NCBI GenBank assembly: GCA_002205965.3
Contig: NADL03000862.1
Span: 124,001-188,000, forward strand
Reading direction: 5' to 3'
Length of the DNA: 64,000 bases
Source: Kappaphycus alvarezii
Taxonomy: Eukaryota > Rhodophyta > Florideophyceae > Gigartinales > Solieriaceae
Shown here: positions 33,720 through 45,575 of the stretch, one piece after another
Layout of the letters: each line of letters starts with the position of its first letter
Position numbering within the stretch: position 1 is the first letter of the stretch
Program-made: the position numbers and the translations under genes
Notes under the pieces: generated by a model
The model's input: only the letters and a program-made list of their open reading frames with translations
What the model was told of the DNA's origin: nothing
Database searches by the model: none

Positions 33720-34243
33720 AAAGCGAAGAGGTTCACCCGCGAGCCTCAACTCGCCCCGCGCGGAGAAGAAGCGGAAATACCAAGGATTTCTTGCATAACT
33801 GCCGGGGGGAAGTAGGCTAGTTTTTGTCTCCATCTCACCGCTTGGAGGCTGGCGCTCGCCGTCGTCTAGGACCCTGTGAGAACTGTCTCCAGTCCTGCAA
33901 TGGAACGGTCCTCGAAACTGCACGGTATTCTCTTACAGCGTGTTCTCTTACGCTGGCAGTGAACACTGCCTTCTAATTTTGAGCCTGCCAGCAAAGTAGC
34001 AGCCATCCCCGGTGAAGCCCTCCCAGAACGACCTTCGACTCACTTGGATCGCCGTCTGCGACGACGTCGAAGGTAATCGACGAATACGCGGCCGCTATCG
34101 CAACCCGCAGCGGATGCTCGACGGGAGGAGTGAAGACTCGGCTTTATCAGCAGCTTAGTTATGCGATTTGGTCCACGTGTGCCGCGTCTGTAATATGTCG
34201 CGCCCCACAACATGCAGAGTTTAGCCACCCTATTGAAACCTAA
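33720..34243 (+). mobile_element. LINE RT-protein C-terminus, broken
   Basis: Plus strand. RAEKKRKYQGFLA and GGSRLVFVSISPLGGW match the corresponding part of the copy at 51.4 kb. After an unrelated or shifted stretch, KVAAIPGEALPERPS and KVIDEYAAAIATRSGCST match the fragment at 58,684-58,929, and TRLYQQLSYAIWSTCAAS resembles the last helix of this protein class. It stops at a TAA at 34,241. Frame changes between these pieces show that it is not functional. Two related LINE subfamilies may be fused here. Confidence 0.45.
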
Positions 34244-34255
34244 TTGTTTTAGGTT

Positions 34256-34345
34256 TGTGGGGAATTTTTGGGTTATTTTAATGCATGGAAGATGTGGTCG
34301 GTTATATCCACGCGGCTAATGCGTTATGTGGAATAAGTCGTCGCT
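34256..34345 (-). repeat. LINE 3' tail fragment (minus orientation)
   Basis: Reading minus, about 80 bp match the tail at 19,286-19,370, ending CATTAAAATAACCCAAAAAT then TCCCCAC. No C-terminal coding follows upstream, so the copy is severely 5'-truncated. It abuts the plus-strand LINE fragment ending at 34,243. Confidence 0.6.
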
Positions 34346-34843
34346 GGTTTAGGTTTGTTGCAGTGGGGTATTCAAGACTTTGCATGTTGCACCTGCATAT
34401 GTCTGTGGTAAAGTAATTCTCTCTTACAGCGGCAGTCTGCATTAGACTCAACGAAACGGAAAATCCAGACTAAATTCCGTTGAAATATCGGAAAGGTCAC
34501 CGCGCCACGTGTCTCGGACATTGATAGCGGAACTTATAGGGAAGCACTTAGCCGTGTTATCCAACGCAGCTTGTCTGCTGGGCGGCCTTGAGCCCGCTTT
34601 TTAGGGAAATTTAAGAGGTACTACTGGTCACCCTGTAGGATATTCCGGGCCACAACCGACCGCATGTTTCAAATATTAAATCACCCCACATGTCCCCCCT
34701 TAACGGTAATCCGAGAATCTAAAATGCGAGTAAGGAAACGTTGTAACCGAGGTAGCCTGCAGACTCGGAACCTTGGCTCCTCCGCCACACTTTCCTCTGG
34801 CCCTATCGTGCAATGCAGCGGAACAGCAAAGTTACCACAAAAA
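34346..34843. other. No gene recognised
   Basis: Spacer between a LINE tail and a transposon left end; no motif seen. Confidence 0.4.
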
Positions 34844-35274
34844 GGGGGAAAGGTTTGAGTGTTTCACTCTTGGAAGGTATATACGATCCACAAGAAGGAG
34901 CTTTGGCAGTGTCGCCGCAACTCCTTTCCGTCAGCTCTGATGGATATCGCGAAAATCAGCGGGACGGAGTCAAATACGCTCGCTTTGATGAGCGCTACGA
35001 TCATGCACGCGGATGGCATGGAGCAGCTCAAACTGATGTGACTCCGAACGAGGGAGAACATGTCAACGTCATTCGCGTCAAACTATTAGCAGTTGTCAGA
35101 CTTTGGGTGCATAGAGCTGTGCCGCTTCTGAAAGAAGGATGTCCCTCGTCTCGCCCCTGTGATGCCGTAGCTGTCCTACAAGACCAAGACTAGAAGAACA
35201 GATACTTAACGAAAGTGTTAATAGAAACCTGCGTGCTGTTGCTTCTTCTGATGACGGGGAGCCGATGACGCGGC

Positions 35275-36570
35275 TTGGAGACGTTGTTTGAAAAGTTCGC
35301 GCCTCAGCTCGCTGAGATCTTTCGCGAGGCCCTGTCGTCCTTCACGGAAATATGCGAACATTTACTGACAAGCGACGTGCCCTCGTCGTTAATGGCCTGG
35401 TTTACGGTGAAGTACGCAGCAGCTATGTGTCGCATCACGCTTCAGCTGAAGGCTCCGATTGAGCATTTAAGGATTCTGATTTTAGTATTCTACAGTATTA
35501 CACCTCCTATAGAACTTTCTAGTTTAGTTTCTGCTAGAAATTAGTACTTTATTCAGGCTTTAAAGCGATGTTGACTTGTTTTATGCACACGCTGGATAGT
35601 TTATGGCCTATGCTAGTCAGGCATTCGGGGTAGTAAGGGGAATTCACGGGAAAAAAGGAGAAAGAAAAGGGGGAATGAGGGCAAGAGAATTTTTATGTTT
35701 GTTACCTACTGGCCAGGGTTTCAAGGAAACATGCGCCTACAGTATCTTTAGAGCAGATTTATCCCTTCAAGGAAGAGCTAGTTTTTCTTTACAAGGCGGT
35801 CTCTTTGTCGGTTTGCTTCGACTGGGGCAGACCAACAAAGGCGAAAACACCGTTTAAGACCGGAGCCTCCTAACCTACAGTCCAAACCGTCCCCGAACCT
35901 TTGTTATTTTTATCTTTTATTCAACTACCGTTCCCAACAACCAACCCAAAAGTAAGTTAACCCTACTGAACCGCTACACTATGTACTCCCAGAGCTTTTT
36001 TCTTGACAACTGCGAGGCGTTCTTCGATAGAACCGTTGTGGGTATCGCGCGACTGGGCGGCCACAGCATCCTGCAGCGTTTTGTCCACAATAACTACAAG
36101 CGCATGCATTCCATCAAGTTACAGGCGTTAACCAAGCCGGATTGCCTTTGCATCCATATTCACGGCCCTGAGGTGGCCTTGCACGAAGACATGTTCCTGT
36201 AAGCCTCGTTTGGGTTGGATATGAACCTCTTAAACATTATGGTCATCGACGGAAAACAGTACCTTGTGTATAAAGACTTTAGATACAGCTGGCGCATTTA
36301 ACTCGAGTTTCCGTGAGCAGATGCGAACTTATCGCAGTAGCAACGGGCCGTCAATCGCACGATTTCGCAAGAGCACATCAATTTCGAGTGGTATTTCATG
36401 GCCGTTCGGCAGCTATTGGGACCGGTGGACTTGAAGAAAAAGGTGCGGGTAAGAGAGATACCGGCGTGGCTGTTGTATCGAGCGCCAGTACTGTTCATCA
36501 ACATGATCAACTGCGTTTCGCAGAACATTATCGCGCAGTAATCCAAGTGCGAGCTGCCAAATCTTGAGTA
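35275..36570 (+). pseudogene. DDE transposase of the PIF/Harbinger-like element
   Basis: N-terminal part (35,275-35,455): TLFEKFAPQLAEIFREALSS and ...VKYAAAMCRITLQL. After a gap of about 0.5 kb the catalytic part resumes at 35,985: DNCEAFFDRTVVGIARLGGH, where the first Asp lies in a degenerate FIDGT-like box; LQRFVHNNYKRMHSIKLQAL; MVIDGKQYLVYKDFRYS (second acidic box); and INFEWYFMAVRQLLG (the Glu box). In-frame stops occur near 36,200, 36,300 and 36,315 and again near 36,540. This places it in the DDE_Tnp_4 superfamily but clearly apart from the copies at 1-2.3 and 57-58 kb. Confidence 0.7.
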
Positions 36571-36779
36571 ATACATCAGGGCATACACGTAAAACGGCAC
36601 AGAGTGAATGAATATGCTATATTCGCGGCCATGTCGCGTGAAACGGGTGTGTGGGTGGGTGGTGCTTTACTGTGTCTGGACTTCTTGGTGGGAGGGTGAC
36701 AAGCGAAAAGCCCCCTCGACATCGATACTCTAGTTCACATAAGTTTCACAAGTAAAGGGACACAGTACCAAGATAAGGG

Positions 36780-37703
36780 TTGCGTTTTTCCTCTGGGTGT
36801 GGTCGCTCATGATGGAGATCACTGCCAAGTCTGGCCTGGCCTGCAGGTGAACCATATCCGCCTTCTCCCGTTTCTTGCATTCTTCTGCTTTCTGCTTGCA
36901 CTCTGCTTCGCGATCACGCATAAGGTCGTTATGAAGACGCTCCTCGAAGGCGAACTTCTTCTTCTGGAGCTCGACCTCGGCCAGCTTCGCGTCGCGCATG
37001 GCGGTGTAAAATGACACAAGCCCATCATTAACGCGCGGTGTTGCAGGGGTCATCTTGACACCCTTTCGGCCATGCAGGTCGAACGGACTGTACCTTCCTT
37101 CATCACCCTTCGGCTCGTCCAAGTGACTCACATTGCTGATCGCCTCGGGGTTCACGTGAAAGACCGCCTCGTGCTTGCGTTTCTCTGCAAGCGATGCCTC
37201 CTCTCGGTCCTTCCAATCAACCTCCTCCGCACTACTCATTGCGTCCACGACGGACGCGAGAAGCTCTTCAATGGTTTGAGCTGCGTGGAACTCCCAGTCT
37301 TGTTCCGGTCGTGCGCGGCGCTGGTCTTGAAGTCCTTGAGCAGCTTGACAAACTTCTCTTGGACGGCATGCGTTTTGACAGCGAAGCGGAAGGGCGGGTT
37401 CTGGCTGATCGCTGCCGCGGCTTCGTCGAACTTATTCTGGACGGACGCCTACGCCGCGATGTAGCCTTCGCACGCAACCAGCTCTTTGAAGAGGGCTATT
37501 TAATCCTCTGCCGAGAACCGCACGCGGGCGGTCTTTGTGTTTGATGGCTTCGTGCTGGACGAACTCTTACATCCAGCTCGTTCTTCTTCTCGCCCCATAC
37601 GGGCTGCCCCCTTGCATTTTACCTCCTCAACTGAATTAGGGAAGTCACGGTTCATCGTCGTGTTCTTTTGCGCGGGCTCTTCGATCTTCGGAACAAAGAC
37701 CAT
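36780..37703 (-). pseudogene. Myb/SANT-like second gene of the PIF/Harbinger-like element
   Basis: Minus strand, starting MVFVPKIEEPAQKNTTMNRD. Then ARVRFSAED begins a Myb/SANT-like domain that continues as IALFKELVACEGYIAA, FRFAVKTHAVQEKFVKLLKD and NKTGSSTQLKPL. A coiled-coil-like tail follows (KLAEVELQKKKFAFEERLHN, EAECKQKAEECKKREK). Two in-frame stops (near 37,500 and 37,457) and one frameshift near 37,260 break it. In PIF/Harbinger elements the second protein binds DNA and helps import the transposase; that role is inferred from family knowledge. Confidence 0.6.
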
Positions 37704-40700
37704 GCTGTAGATGCGCTACTTCGGGCGGGGGGGGCGGGGTAGTCTTCGGATTTCGACTGCGCATCCCGCTCATATGAGGCTACTCATTCTATTTCCCCTA
37801 ATTATAGGCGGGTACTACCTGCTTATTTCCATTTTTAGTCTTTTTACCGAATCGATATTTTACATCCGCCCGATGCGATGGGGATTTCCACGCGTACCGA
37901 AATGTTAATACTGAATATCGCAGCATTAAGTCTCTATTGAGACGAAACTCCAATTCGACTTGTTGACTTGTCTGAGTTCCCTCTACTTTCGGATAGAATG
38001 GATTTATATCAGCGTCTGCCGCAAATTAAACGTAACTGCACACTGTTATAAAAGTTGACGAGGTACTAGCCAGATTTTCTGTTACATAATGTAAATGAAA
38101 CCCCTGAGTTTCCCCCCAAAATATCTGCTATATGATGGGGTGAGAATGGAGTCAACGACAAAAAGAACCACCAAATGCATGAGATGAGAGTTGTTGCAAG
38201 CGATTTAAGAGCTGTAGTAGACGTTACCGGGCAAGGACGAGATTGAAAGTAAAAGAGGGTTCACTGCTCTAGTGACAAATTCTTAATGTGACGCTCTTCA
38301 GCCTCAATTCGTGGCTAGAGAACTTACTGAAGATTTTTTATGATTACTTTAATTTTCCTAAAGAATTTAGATTCCCATGTTCACAATTATCCGTTACGAG
38401 ATTCTCTGAACGGATCTTTCATATTTAAATACAACTTTGCCTCTCTCTCCTCAATAATTAACTGTATTGCCCCTTTGAAGGACAAAAACTTCGAAATTGG
38501 CTCTGTCTTAGGCTAGGATCAATATCCTTGGTGATATCAATCAACTTGATAATACTCCTCACAGAAGGGGGATATTCCTAGATTGGCCCAATATCATGTG
38601 AGGTCTCGCTACCTACCTCTTCAACCGGAACTCCGAGAGATTTTTCCCCTTAAATGATCCTTCGGAATCCTACTTTTGGAATAATTTATGAGGTAACCTT
38701 CGCTCGGCACCACTTATGAGGCAACAGCTTTGATAGGTAAGCATTTACAATTAATTGAAGACAATTAAACACAGAGAACCACACATGAAATATACTGAGG
38801 ATTTGGGTAAAATTAAATAGCATAGAAGCCAATATAAATGACTGTAGTATAGCAGCAGCCGAACCATGCGAACAATCGGTGAATTGGATCTTCTGAGGTG
38901 AACTGAAGAGTCTCCAACACGGTACTTGATACTGGGCGAGAAGTACGCAAGAATATCATGAACTGGTAGATATGAATGCAATCGGTGAGTGCTATAACAT
39001 CTTAAAATATTATATGTATAGTAATTAAATATACTGTACCATCATGGCATGATACTGGAGACAATGATTTCGAATCAGCTGTATCTGATTGCTCAATTCC
39101 GGAGGTGACAATTCGTAACCCCTTACATACAGGTTTTTGGCAATGGATCATCTGTTTAATCAGCCATACCAAAAAAATAAAAACTACCCGTCATCAGTCA
39201 TCAGTCGGTGAATCAATGCAACAAAAAGAGGGGATTGGAAACCGTTTCATTTTCTCCACATCGGCAGCTCCCAAAAAACAATGCGATCTGGATATGAATA
39301 TCAAAAAGCCGGGTGTGAAGAGTAATATTCGTAAATTTGTCACTAAATTTGAAAACCAAAAAGCCCGTGAATGGTAATCAATATTTCTTGACGGTAAAGC
39401 AACCGCAAACAAAATATCCTTCCTGTCACCATGAGTTTTCCTAGCTGATTTCGTTTTTCTTCACCTGTCTGAGACTGCGCCATGACAGCAGATGTCTTCC
39501 CAACAAAAAATATTTGCAGCTCTTTCTGCTGCATCTCTCTAAATGGTTAATCAAGCCATAAAATGGGGACAAAGCTTTAACTAGGAGCAGTAAAAGTATC
39601 AACTAAAGCAATAAATAACATCATATGGATAGTTTCGTCACCACTGACTGTATTTAACATAACATGTTTCGCGAAATGCATTCAAAGGCATTTTTTTGCA
39701 AACATAACTTCTCTCCTTTTCTGTTTTGAAGTTCTTCCATAAAAAGTAATTGGTTGGGAAATTTTTGTGCCATAATGAGGGCACCTATTCATAACCTTCT
39801 GATCTCATATTTATGGCGCATTCTTATATAAAGAGTGTTACGCACAGAGAAACCGCAGAGAACGGCTTATAAAGTTGAAAAATTCCCCGGAAGTGGGTCT
39901 CAGCGTTCCTTAAGCTCAATAAGGTCTAGCTCTCTCTACTTGCCTTCTACCGATAGAACATATCAGAAAATTTTTAAAATAGTCGTATGTTACCTGGTTT
40001 CTTGGCCTCTATTGAAAACCTATGTAATAATTCCATAATAAATAAGCCGGATCAAGTATTTAACTCGATGAGACTGATTTCATACCCAACAGAGATTGGC
40101 ACGAAAAAAAGACCCACCATTTAATACGAAGGTCTTCCTTCCATCATTATTTGCTCAAAATAAAGTCTCAAAGCAAATTGCGGAGACCAAAAAGTCTTCA
40201 ACGATAGCTATCTCGGTGGATTCGCGAGAATTACAGACCGCTCTCTCACCTCTCAAATTTCTACGAGGGGGCTTTTCCTGCTGAAATATTGCTCTGAAAA
40301 TCTCCTTACGGTCCGTTTTTTTCATATCAGAAAAAACAGTAACTAGATAAGGAGATAATAAATTCCAGTCACACTTTCTTTCTTGAAAAGGTAATAATTG
40401 TGGGATGAAATTTACTTTCAGGTATTTCAGAGGTCATGATTTTATCAATGGGTTTTTCGTTTCGTTTGTAGCAATTATTTCATTATATACGCTTAGTTTA
40501 GATAAAAGTCATTACGCAAATGCTTTCCAGGTCAACATGCTCTTCGCAATTGTGTATTCTCGGAAACTCTGGCGGTCAAAATAAAGCAAGTATTGTTCTC
40601 AGGATGCTTATAGATTTAGGACCGCTGGAGTTCTGAGCCATTTTGCAGAAAATGTTTGAAGCAAAGACTCTACTTATCTTTTAAAACTAGGTATTTATAC

Positions 40701-43627
40701 GCCTCCTGAGGATTTATTAGTAAAATTGTCAAAATAATCTCATATCCTAACCAAGTTTCTTACCAGGAGATTGATGGGATGTTTTACGCCTTGGTCAGTC
40801 TACTTAATGTTTCAGGTCATTTGCATATCCAAGATAATCTTATTTCGACACCGTATTTATTTTCCGTGCAATCATAATGGGGAAACTTGGGATCAGTTCT
40901 GATACCAAAGCTCAGCAAAATTCGCCATCGAATCCCCAAAACGATGATTTAGTGCTTTTACGTGAAGTTTAAACCTATTAACACAAATAATTACATTAAT
41001 TTTCTCGTGGAAGCTGATTGCTTGTAAGTTTTTGGTATTGTCTGCATGTGTGAAATTTCTCTCGATTCGTAACTAAAAATATCCAATCTTAAACTATATA
41101 AACTACATTTATTACGATACCTCATTGATCATTGCAGTATTATCGTAACAAGTATGAATTATTCCTTCCTGTAATTAAAGTCGGGAAGGATTCGAATGAT
41201 AATAAGATACTTAACCATTCAGCTGTTGTGTTATGTTTTAGAAGTAACATCATTCGAATTTCATGAACCGTTTCAAAAAACATTTGCGGGAATAATGCGA
41301 AACCATTTTACCTGTTAATAAATAAAAAGAGGCAAATTTAATCTTAAAAGCAAATCATAAAGCACACTAGGGAAATTACACAAAATATTGACTGAAAAAG
41401 AGCTCATAGTAAAAGGGGGGTTGAGATGCTGCAAGGTTTTTTCAGGTATTACAAAGCAATTATTTATTCAATTTCACAGCAATCCATTTGAAAAAAGGGC
41501 ATTGGAATTATTGACCTGTCTTCATTTTGTTTTTGGTGAGGAAATATTTCAGCAAGATAAGTAAGGTACTAGGTATCCGCGACTAACTTCAGTTACAAAT
41601 ATTTAGGTCTTTACCCATCTTTCATTGTCGCAAGGGCGAAATGTTGAAAGGGGAGTACATAATTTGTAATACCATGGGCCTTGGGTACATTCGACATCTT
41701 CTTATGTTCATGCAATTTGATTTTATTGTTTTATAGCTGCGCTTACAGCTTTTTATGTATTTTTTAAAGTTTATGCGGACATTTTTACGGAAGAATTGAC
41801 GTCTGGCCTTCTAGTTTAGACTGCACATGTCAAATTTACATGTATTTGAGAATAATCCATATCAGAGGTATTTTAAAGTAACTCTTTACTTTCTCCGCAT
41901 TGAACGAAGGACACAGTATATTAGGATAAATAGAAAGTTTCGATGTTTCAATCTCAACTAAGCCTATTATTTTGATCTACCTTCATGTGTAATTGGGTAA
42001 AAACTGAAACATGAGACATATTTTCCATAATTTCAGGTACAGATGCATCAGCTACAAAAATACAAATATACAACCTACGGAAAATGTATCAAATTTATAT
42101 TGTAAAGGACTTGTTGTTGATCACTCTTCTGGTCGGTCATTCAAAAAATCACAACTGGAGATAAGAGAATACGTCGTTTTTTGAATCGATTCATTCCTCT
42201 ATCGATTGTAAGTACTCCGGAATGAAGCCATATTGGGGTTTCGATTCAGTAAAACGGCACTCATCTGCTTAAACTTACCACTAAGATGGAGAAATTTTCA
42301 GCGACTAAATACGAAATTAATTGGCTGAATAGTAGTAGGCTTTCAATAATTTGGTTTCTCATTCAATTATGTGGTAAGTCATAAAGTTTTCATATAACCC
42401 GTGTTGAGTTAAAACAGTTAAATTAATCAGTTTTAACAAATTAAATTCTTAGTTCTTGATTTCAAATACCCTCACAGTAGCTACTGTTAATAAAACAAAT
42501 CCGCTTAGAATTAATACATGCCTGGGCCTATATTAAAGTCGCATTTTTGAATGAATAATGTTGCAAAAAATAAAGAGATGCTCAATAACCTGATTAGTGG
42601 TGAGCTTGCAGTACACTGTTCCTAATCAATCAGACATTTTAAGCTTTGTTTCAATATACAATAGTTGCAATCAATTATGAAAGTTGAATGCCTCACCTGA
42701 GGATTCAATTTGGTAGAATTTCTTCTTCTGTGTAGTTCTTCTCTTACCTGCTGAGTAATATGAATTTAGTTTCCAGTTTACATGTTCAGAATGCTGGTGG
42801 TGTAACCTCTCATTTATTATTTATTTTTCAATTTTTAGGGTTAAAAGCTGGAAATTAATTCACTTTCAGTGCAAAAATGGAAAATAATTAGCAGAAGGCC
42901 CTTTGAAAATAGGTACATATTAGTAGCTACACAATGCTTAGCTCGAAGTTTCCGAGTTTAAATATTCAATACATATTTATGTAACATTCAAACAATTTGT
43001 CTAGTTTTTTTTCGATTATGATCTTCATAGTCAAAATTTTCTCGATTTTTGAGAGAAAATATTTTCAAATGAGGGCTAAAAGGATTAGTTGTACAAAATG
43101 CTGCTCTCGTTTAGACAAAAGTCCGACATTATCATCGCTTTTCATGAAATTGAGTCCCTCTACGGATTTAAGTCTCTCGCACAATTCTCACCAGTTTCAA
43201 AAAAAATAATTTACGGGGTTTAGATACAGCTCTCCCTTAGTAATTTAAGTGTTATAGATCACTCCAGACTTTAAAATCATAAATTTATATTCTTCTTACC
43301 TTCCCTTTCATCTTTCTTTATTATTTAAATAGTGAAAGAGGCTGCTGGCTGAAACAATTTAGTCGTTTCTGGGGGTAATGACTGTATCTCAGTGCTAATG
43401 ACCCGATAGTAATTCACCAAATCCTCTTTAATGTCTTATTCTCTGTGTTTATACATTAAAAAGTCGAATTTCCTTTCATTTTTCCATAGGGCTATGCAAA
43501 GACGCATAGATCAGTCTATACGTTTAGTTCCATTCAGCACGAAAATACTGTAACTTTGTACGCAATTCTGGTACCTGGATGGGTAACAATCCTTTTGATC
43601 TGAAGTAAAATATCATACGCTAGATAG
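37704..43627. other. AT-rich gene desert
   Basis: After about 37.9 kb the sequence is AT-rich, with open frames no longer than about 90 codons and none with a recognisable domain. No terminal repeats, RNA genes or microsatellite arrays of the pentanucleotide type were noticed. Confidence 0.5.
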
Positions 43628-44335
43628 TCACATGCTCCTGATACACGCACATACATAGAAAAGCCCTGCCCTCCCTATGTGACATAGGATTTTTAATCTT
43701 CCGCGTTGCGGAAGTCCGCTATTTCTACGCAGCACCATTTCGAGCACAAATTGCGTCTCATATGCATTCTTCAAATCTTTAACCTTATATGGTTGATAGT
43801 TTCCTATTAATACTTCATATAAATCATGCAACTTGCCTCTTCAGAGATTTTAGAGCTAAAGGTGGGATTTAGGGATTGCCTGCGATCTTCTGGAATTCCA
43901 AGCGCCGCATAAAACTTAAAATCAATTTCTATTTCTTCATCATAAGATGCAAAATAACTTCGTTGTCGTGTGGGACAGTTAAAGACATATTGTAATTTTC
44001 CGAGGTTGGCTTTCGGATCATATTTTTCGTATATCTGAAATTTCCAGTACTCAGATTAACGAAAACTTTTCGAATCATCTTAACTCTTCGTTGGTATTAT
44101 TCTGGATAGAAATGGTATTATTCTGGGATGCAATAATCTAACAAAGACTACTGATTTTCATACCTCTAAAAATCCAATTCTCGTGGATCTCTTCAGAAAA
44201 ATCATCTTCGGATGCGAAATATCCTTGTTTAAAGATTATAAGTGGTACAGCTCTGTCATTACCTGCAAACTCGCAAAGCGCAAGAATAGCTGTATTCCTG
44301 GCAAATTTTGAATATTCGAGAAGAAAGAGTGTCAT
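43628..44335 (-). pseudogene. Possible decayed gene in the AT-rich desert
   Basis: Three successive minus-strand open segments look more protein-like than the surroundings: 44,335-44,138 (FKQGYFASEDDFSEEIHENW), about 44,035-43,820 (YDPKANLGKLQYVFNCPTRQ, then SYFASYDEEIEIDFKFYAAL) and 43,831-43,628 (GNYQPYKVKDLKNAYETQFV). The similar GYFASEDDFSEEI and SYFASYDEEIEID phrases hint at an internal duplication. No family is recognised, and the segments are in different frames, so this is either a decayed gene or an intron-split one. Confidence 0.2.
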
Positions 44336-45575
44336 TGTTGGTACAAAATTTGCTTAAAGGCTCCTGTTGCTAGATTAGTCCTTCTTCTAAGCCGCAATTT
44401 GTACTTTTTGACGCAATCAAATTTCATTGTGGGAACTTGCGTTGTTTTTGGATTAGATTGGATTCGTTATGGATTATTTGTATGCTGACAACTGTATTCA
44501 ACATCTTGTAAAAAGTGGAGCGGTAAATAAACATGTTGGTAGATTTTGTAGCGAGATTTTTTCGCGCTAGAAACTTGGAATGAGATTAACAAATGAGGAT
44601 CTAGAAAAATCCATTGTTGAGTAATCTGGGCAATTAAAACGGGTAGGAGGATGATTCTGAGCTTTTAGAGTGCATGGGGAGAGCGTAGTTACAGTTAAAT
44701 ATGATCAATTGGGTTGAATATTTACTGGATATCGCAGACAGGAGAGTACAACATTGAAGAAAATCGAAGATGTTTCTAAAATAATGCGACCAGCACTGTA
44801 CTATTCCATTTAGGTAAGTCTCCCACGTATTCTTAATAACGATGTTTTACAATAATATTAATTATTCACTAATACTAATTACATTTGGAGTTTTTGATAA
44901 AATTCAAATGACCGAAAATAATGCTTAAAATTTACTTATCTTCTGTATGTGACTAATTATAACCGAATAATGCTTTTAATAAATCATTACAATGAAACCG
45001 TCCATCACTGCTTTCATCTCTTTTCTCATAATACTAAACTTTTTGAACAATATAAAGAGGTAGAATAATATTTGCTATGGAACATACTAAAAGAGTTCGC
45101 TTCAAGGTATTCTTTCTGCTTTTCCTAATTCCAAAACCTTGAAAAAATCTAAAGGCATAGCAACGCGTAATTAGGTCGCTTCTGCAAGTGAACCTTTCTG
45201 GAATTAATAACAATAAATTAATATATTTTTACTCAATTTAATGATTAACCACGGTAACGCTGTAGCAGACTACCGCAATGAGCACAATCTCGTTTTGAGG
45301 ATAGTCAAAACAGAGTTTACCTTTAGCTTCAACACCTTCTATAAGCAGAAATTCTTACCCTCTTTTAGGTTTAAGAAAAAGGGTTTCATAAGTATGATGA
45401 AAGAGATAGAATGTGATTCGAGTGGTACACACACCGTTTATAATCGCTATCGAGCGCCAGCGTTGCTGTAGACCTGAGTCTTTCTGCGACAAATGGCTAC
45501 CCTTTCCCATTGGAAGGACTTCGAGACGGTTTGCGGTAAAAACGCATATTATTTATCCAAAATATTTTGAGAAAC
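44336..45575. other. No gene recognised
   Basis: AT-rich sequence with no motif. The plus-strand frame at 45,241-45,471 has no recognisable domain. Confidence 0.4.

Larger units (their letters stand above)
34844..37703 (+). mobile_element. PIF/Harbinger-like two-gene element (type-A end)
   Basis: The left end carries the type-A terminal repeat (GGGGGAAAGGTTTGAGTGTT, 34,844). A plus-strand DDE transposase remnant follows, and then a convergent minus-strand Myb-like gene. This two-gene content is characteristic of PIF/Harbinger elements. The right terminal repeat was not found up to 38.2 kb, so the right limit is set at the start of the Myb-like gene. About 500 bp of noncoding sequence (35,480-35,970) interrupts the transposase and may be a later insertion. 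Confidence 0.6.

Noticed and set aside
34040-34228. Minus-strand LCMLWGATYY resembling RLCMLWGVNG of the transposase at 2,000
   Set aside because: The match is confined to a few codons, with no other transposase motif nearby.
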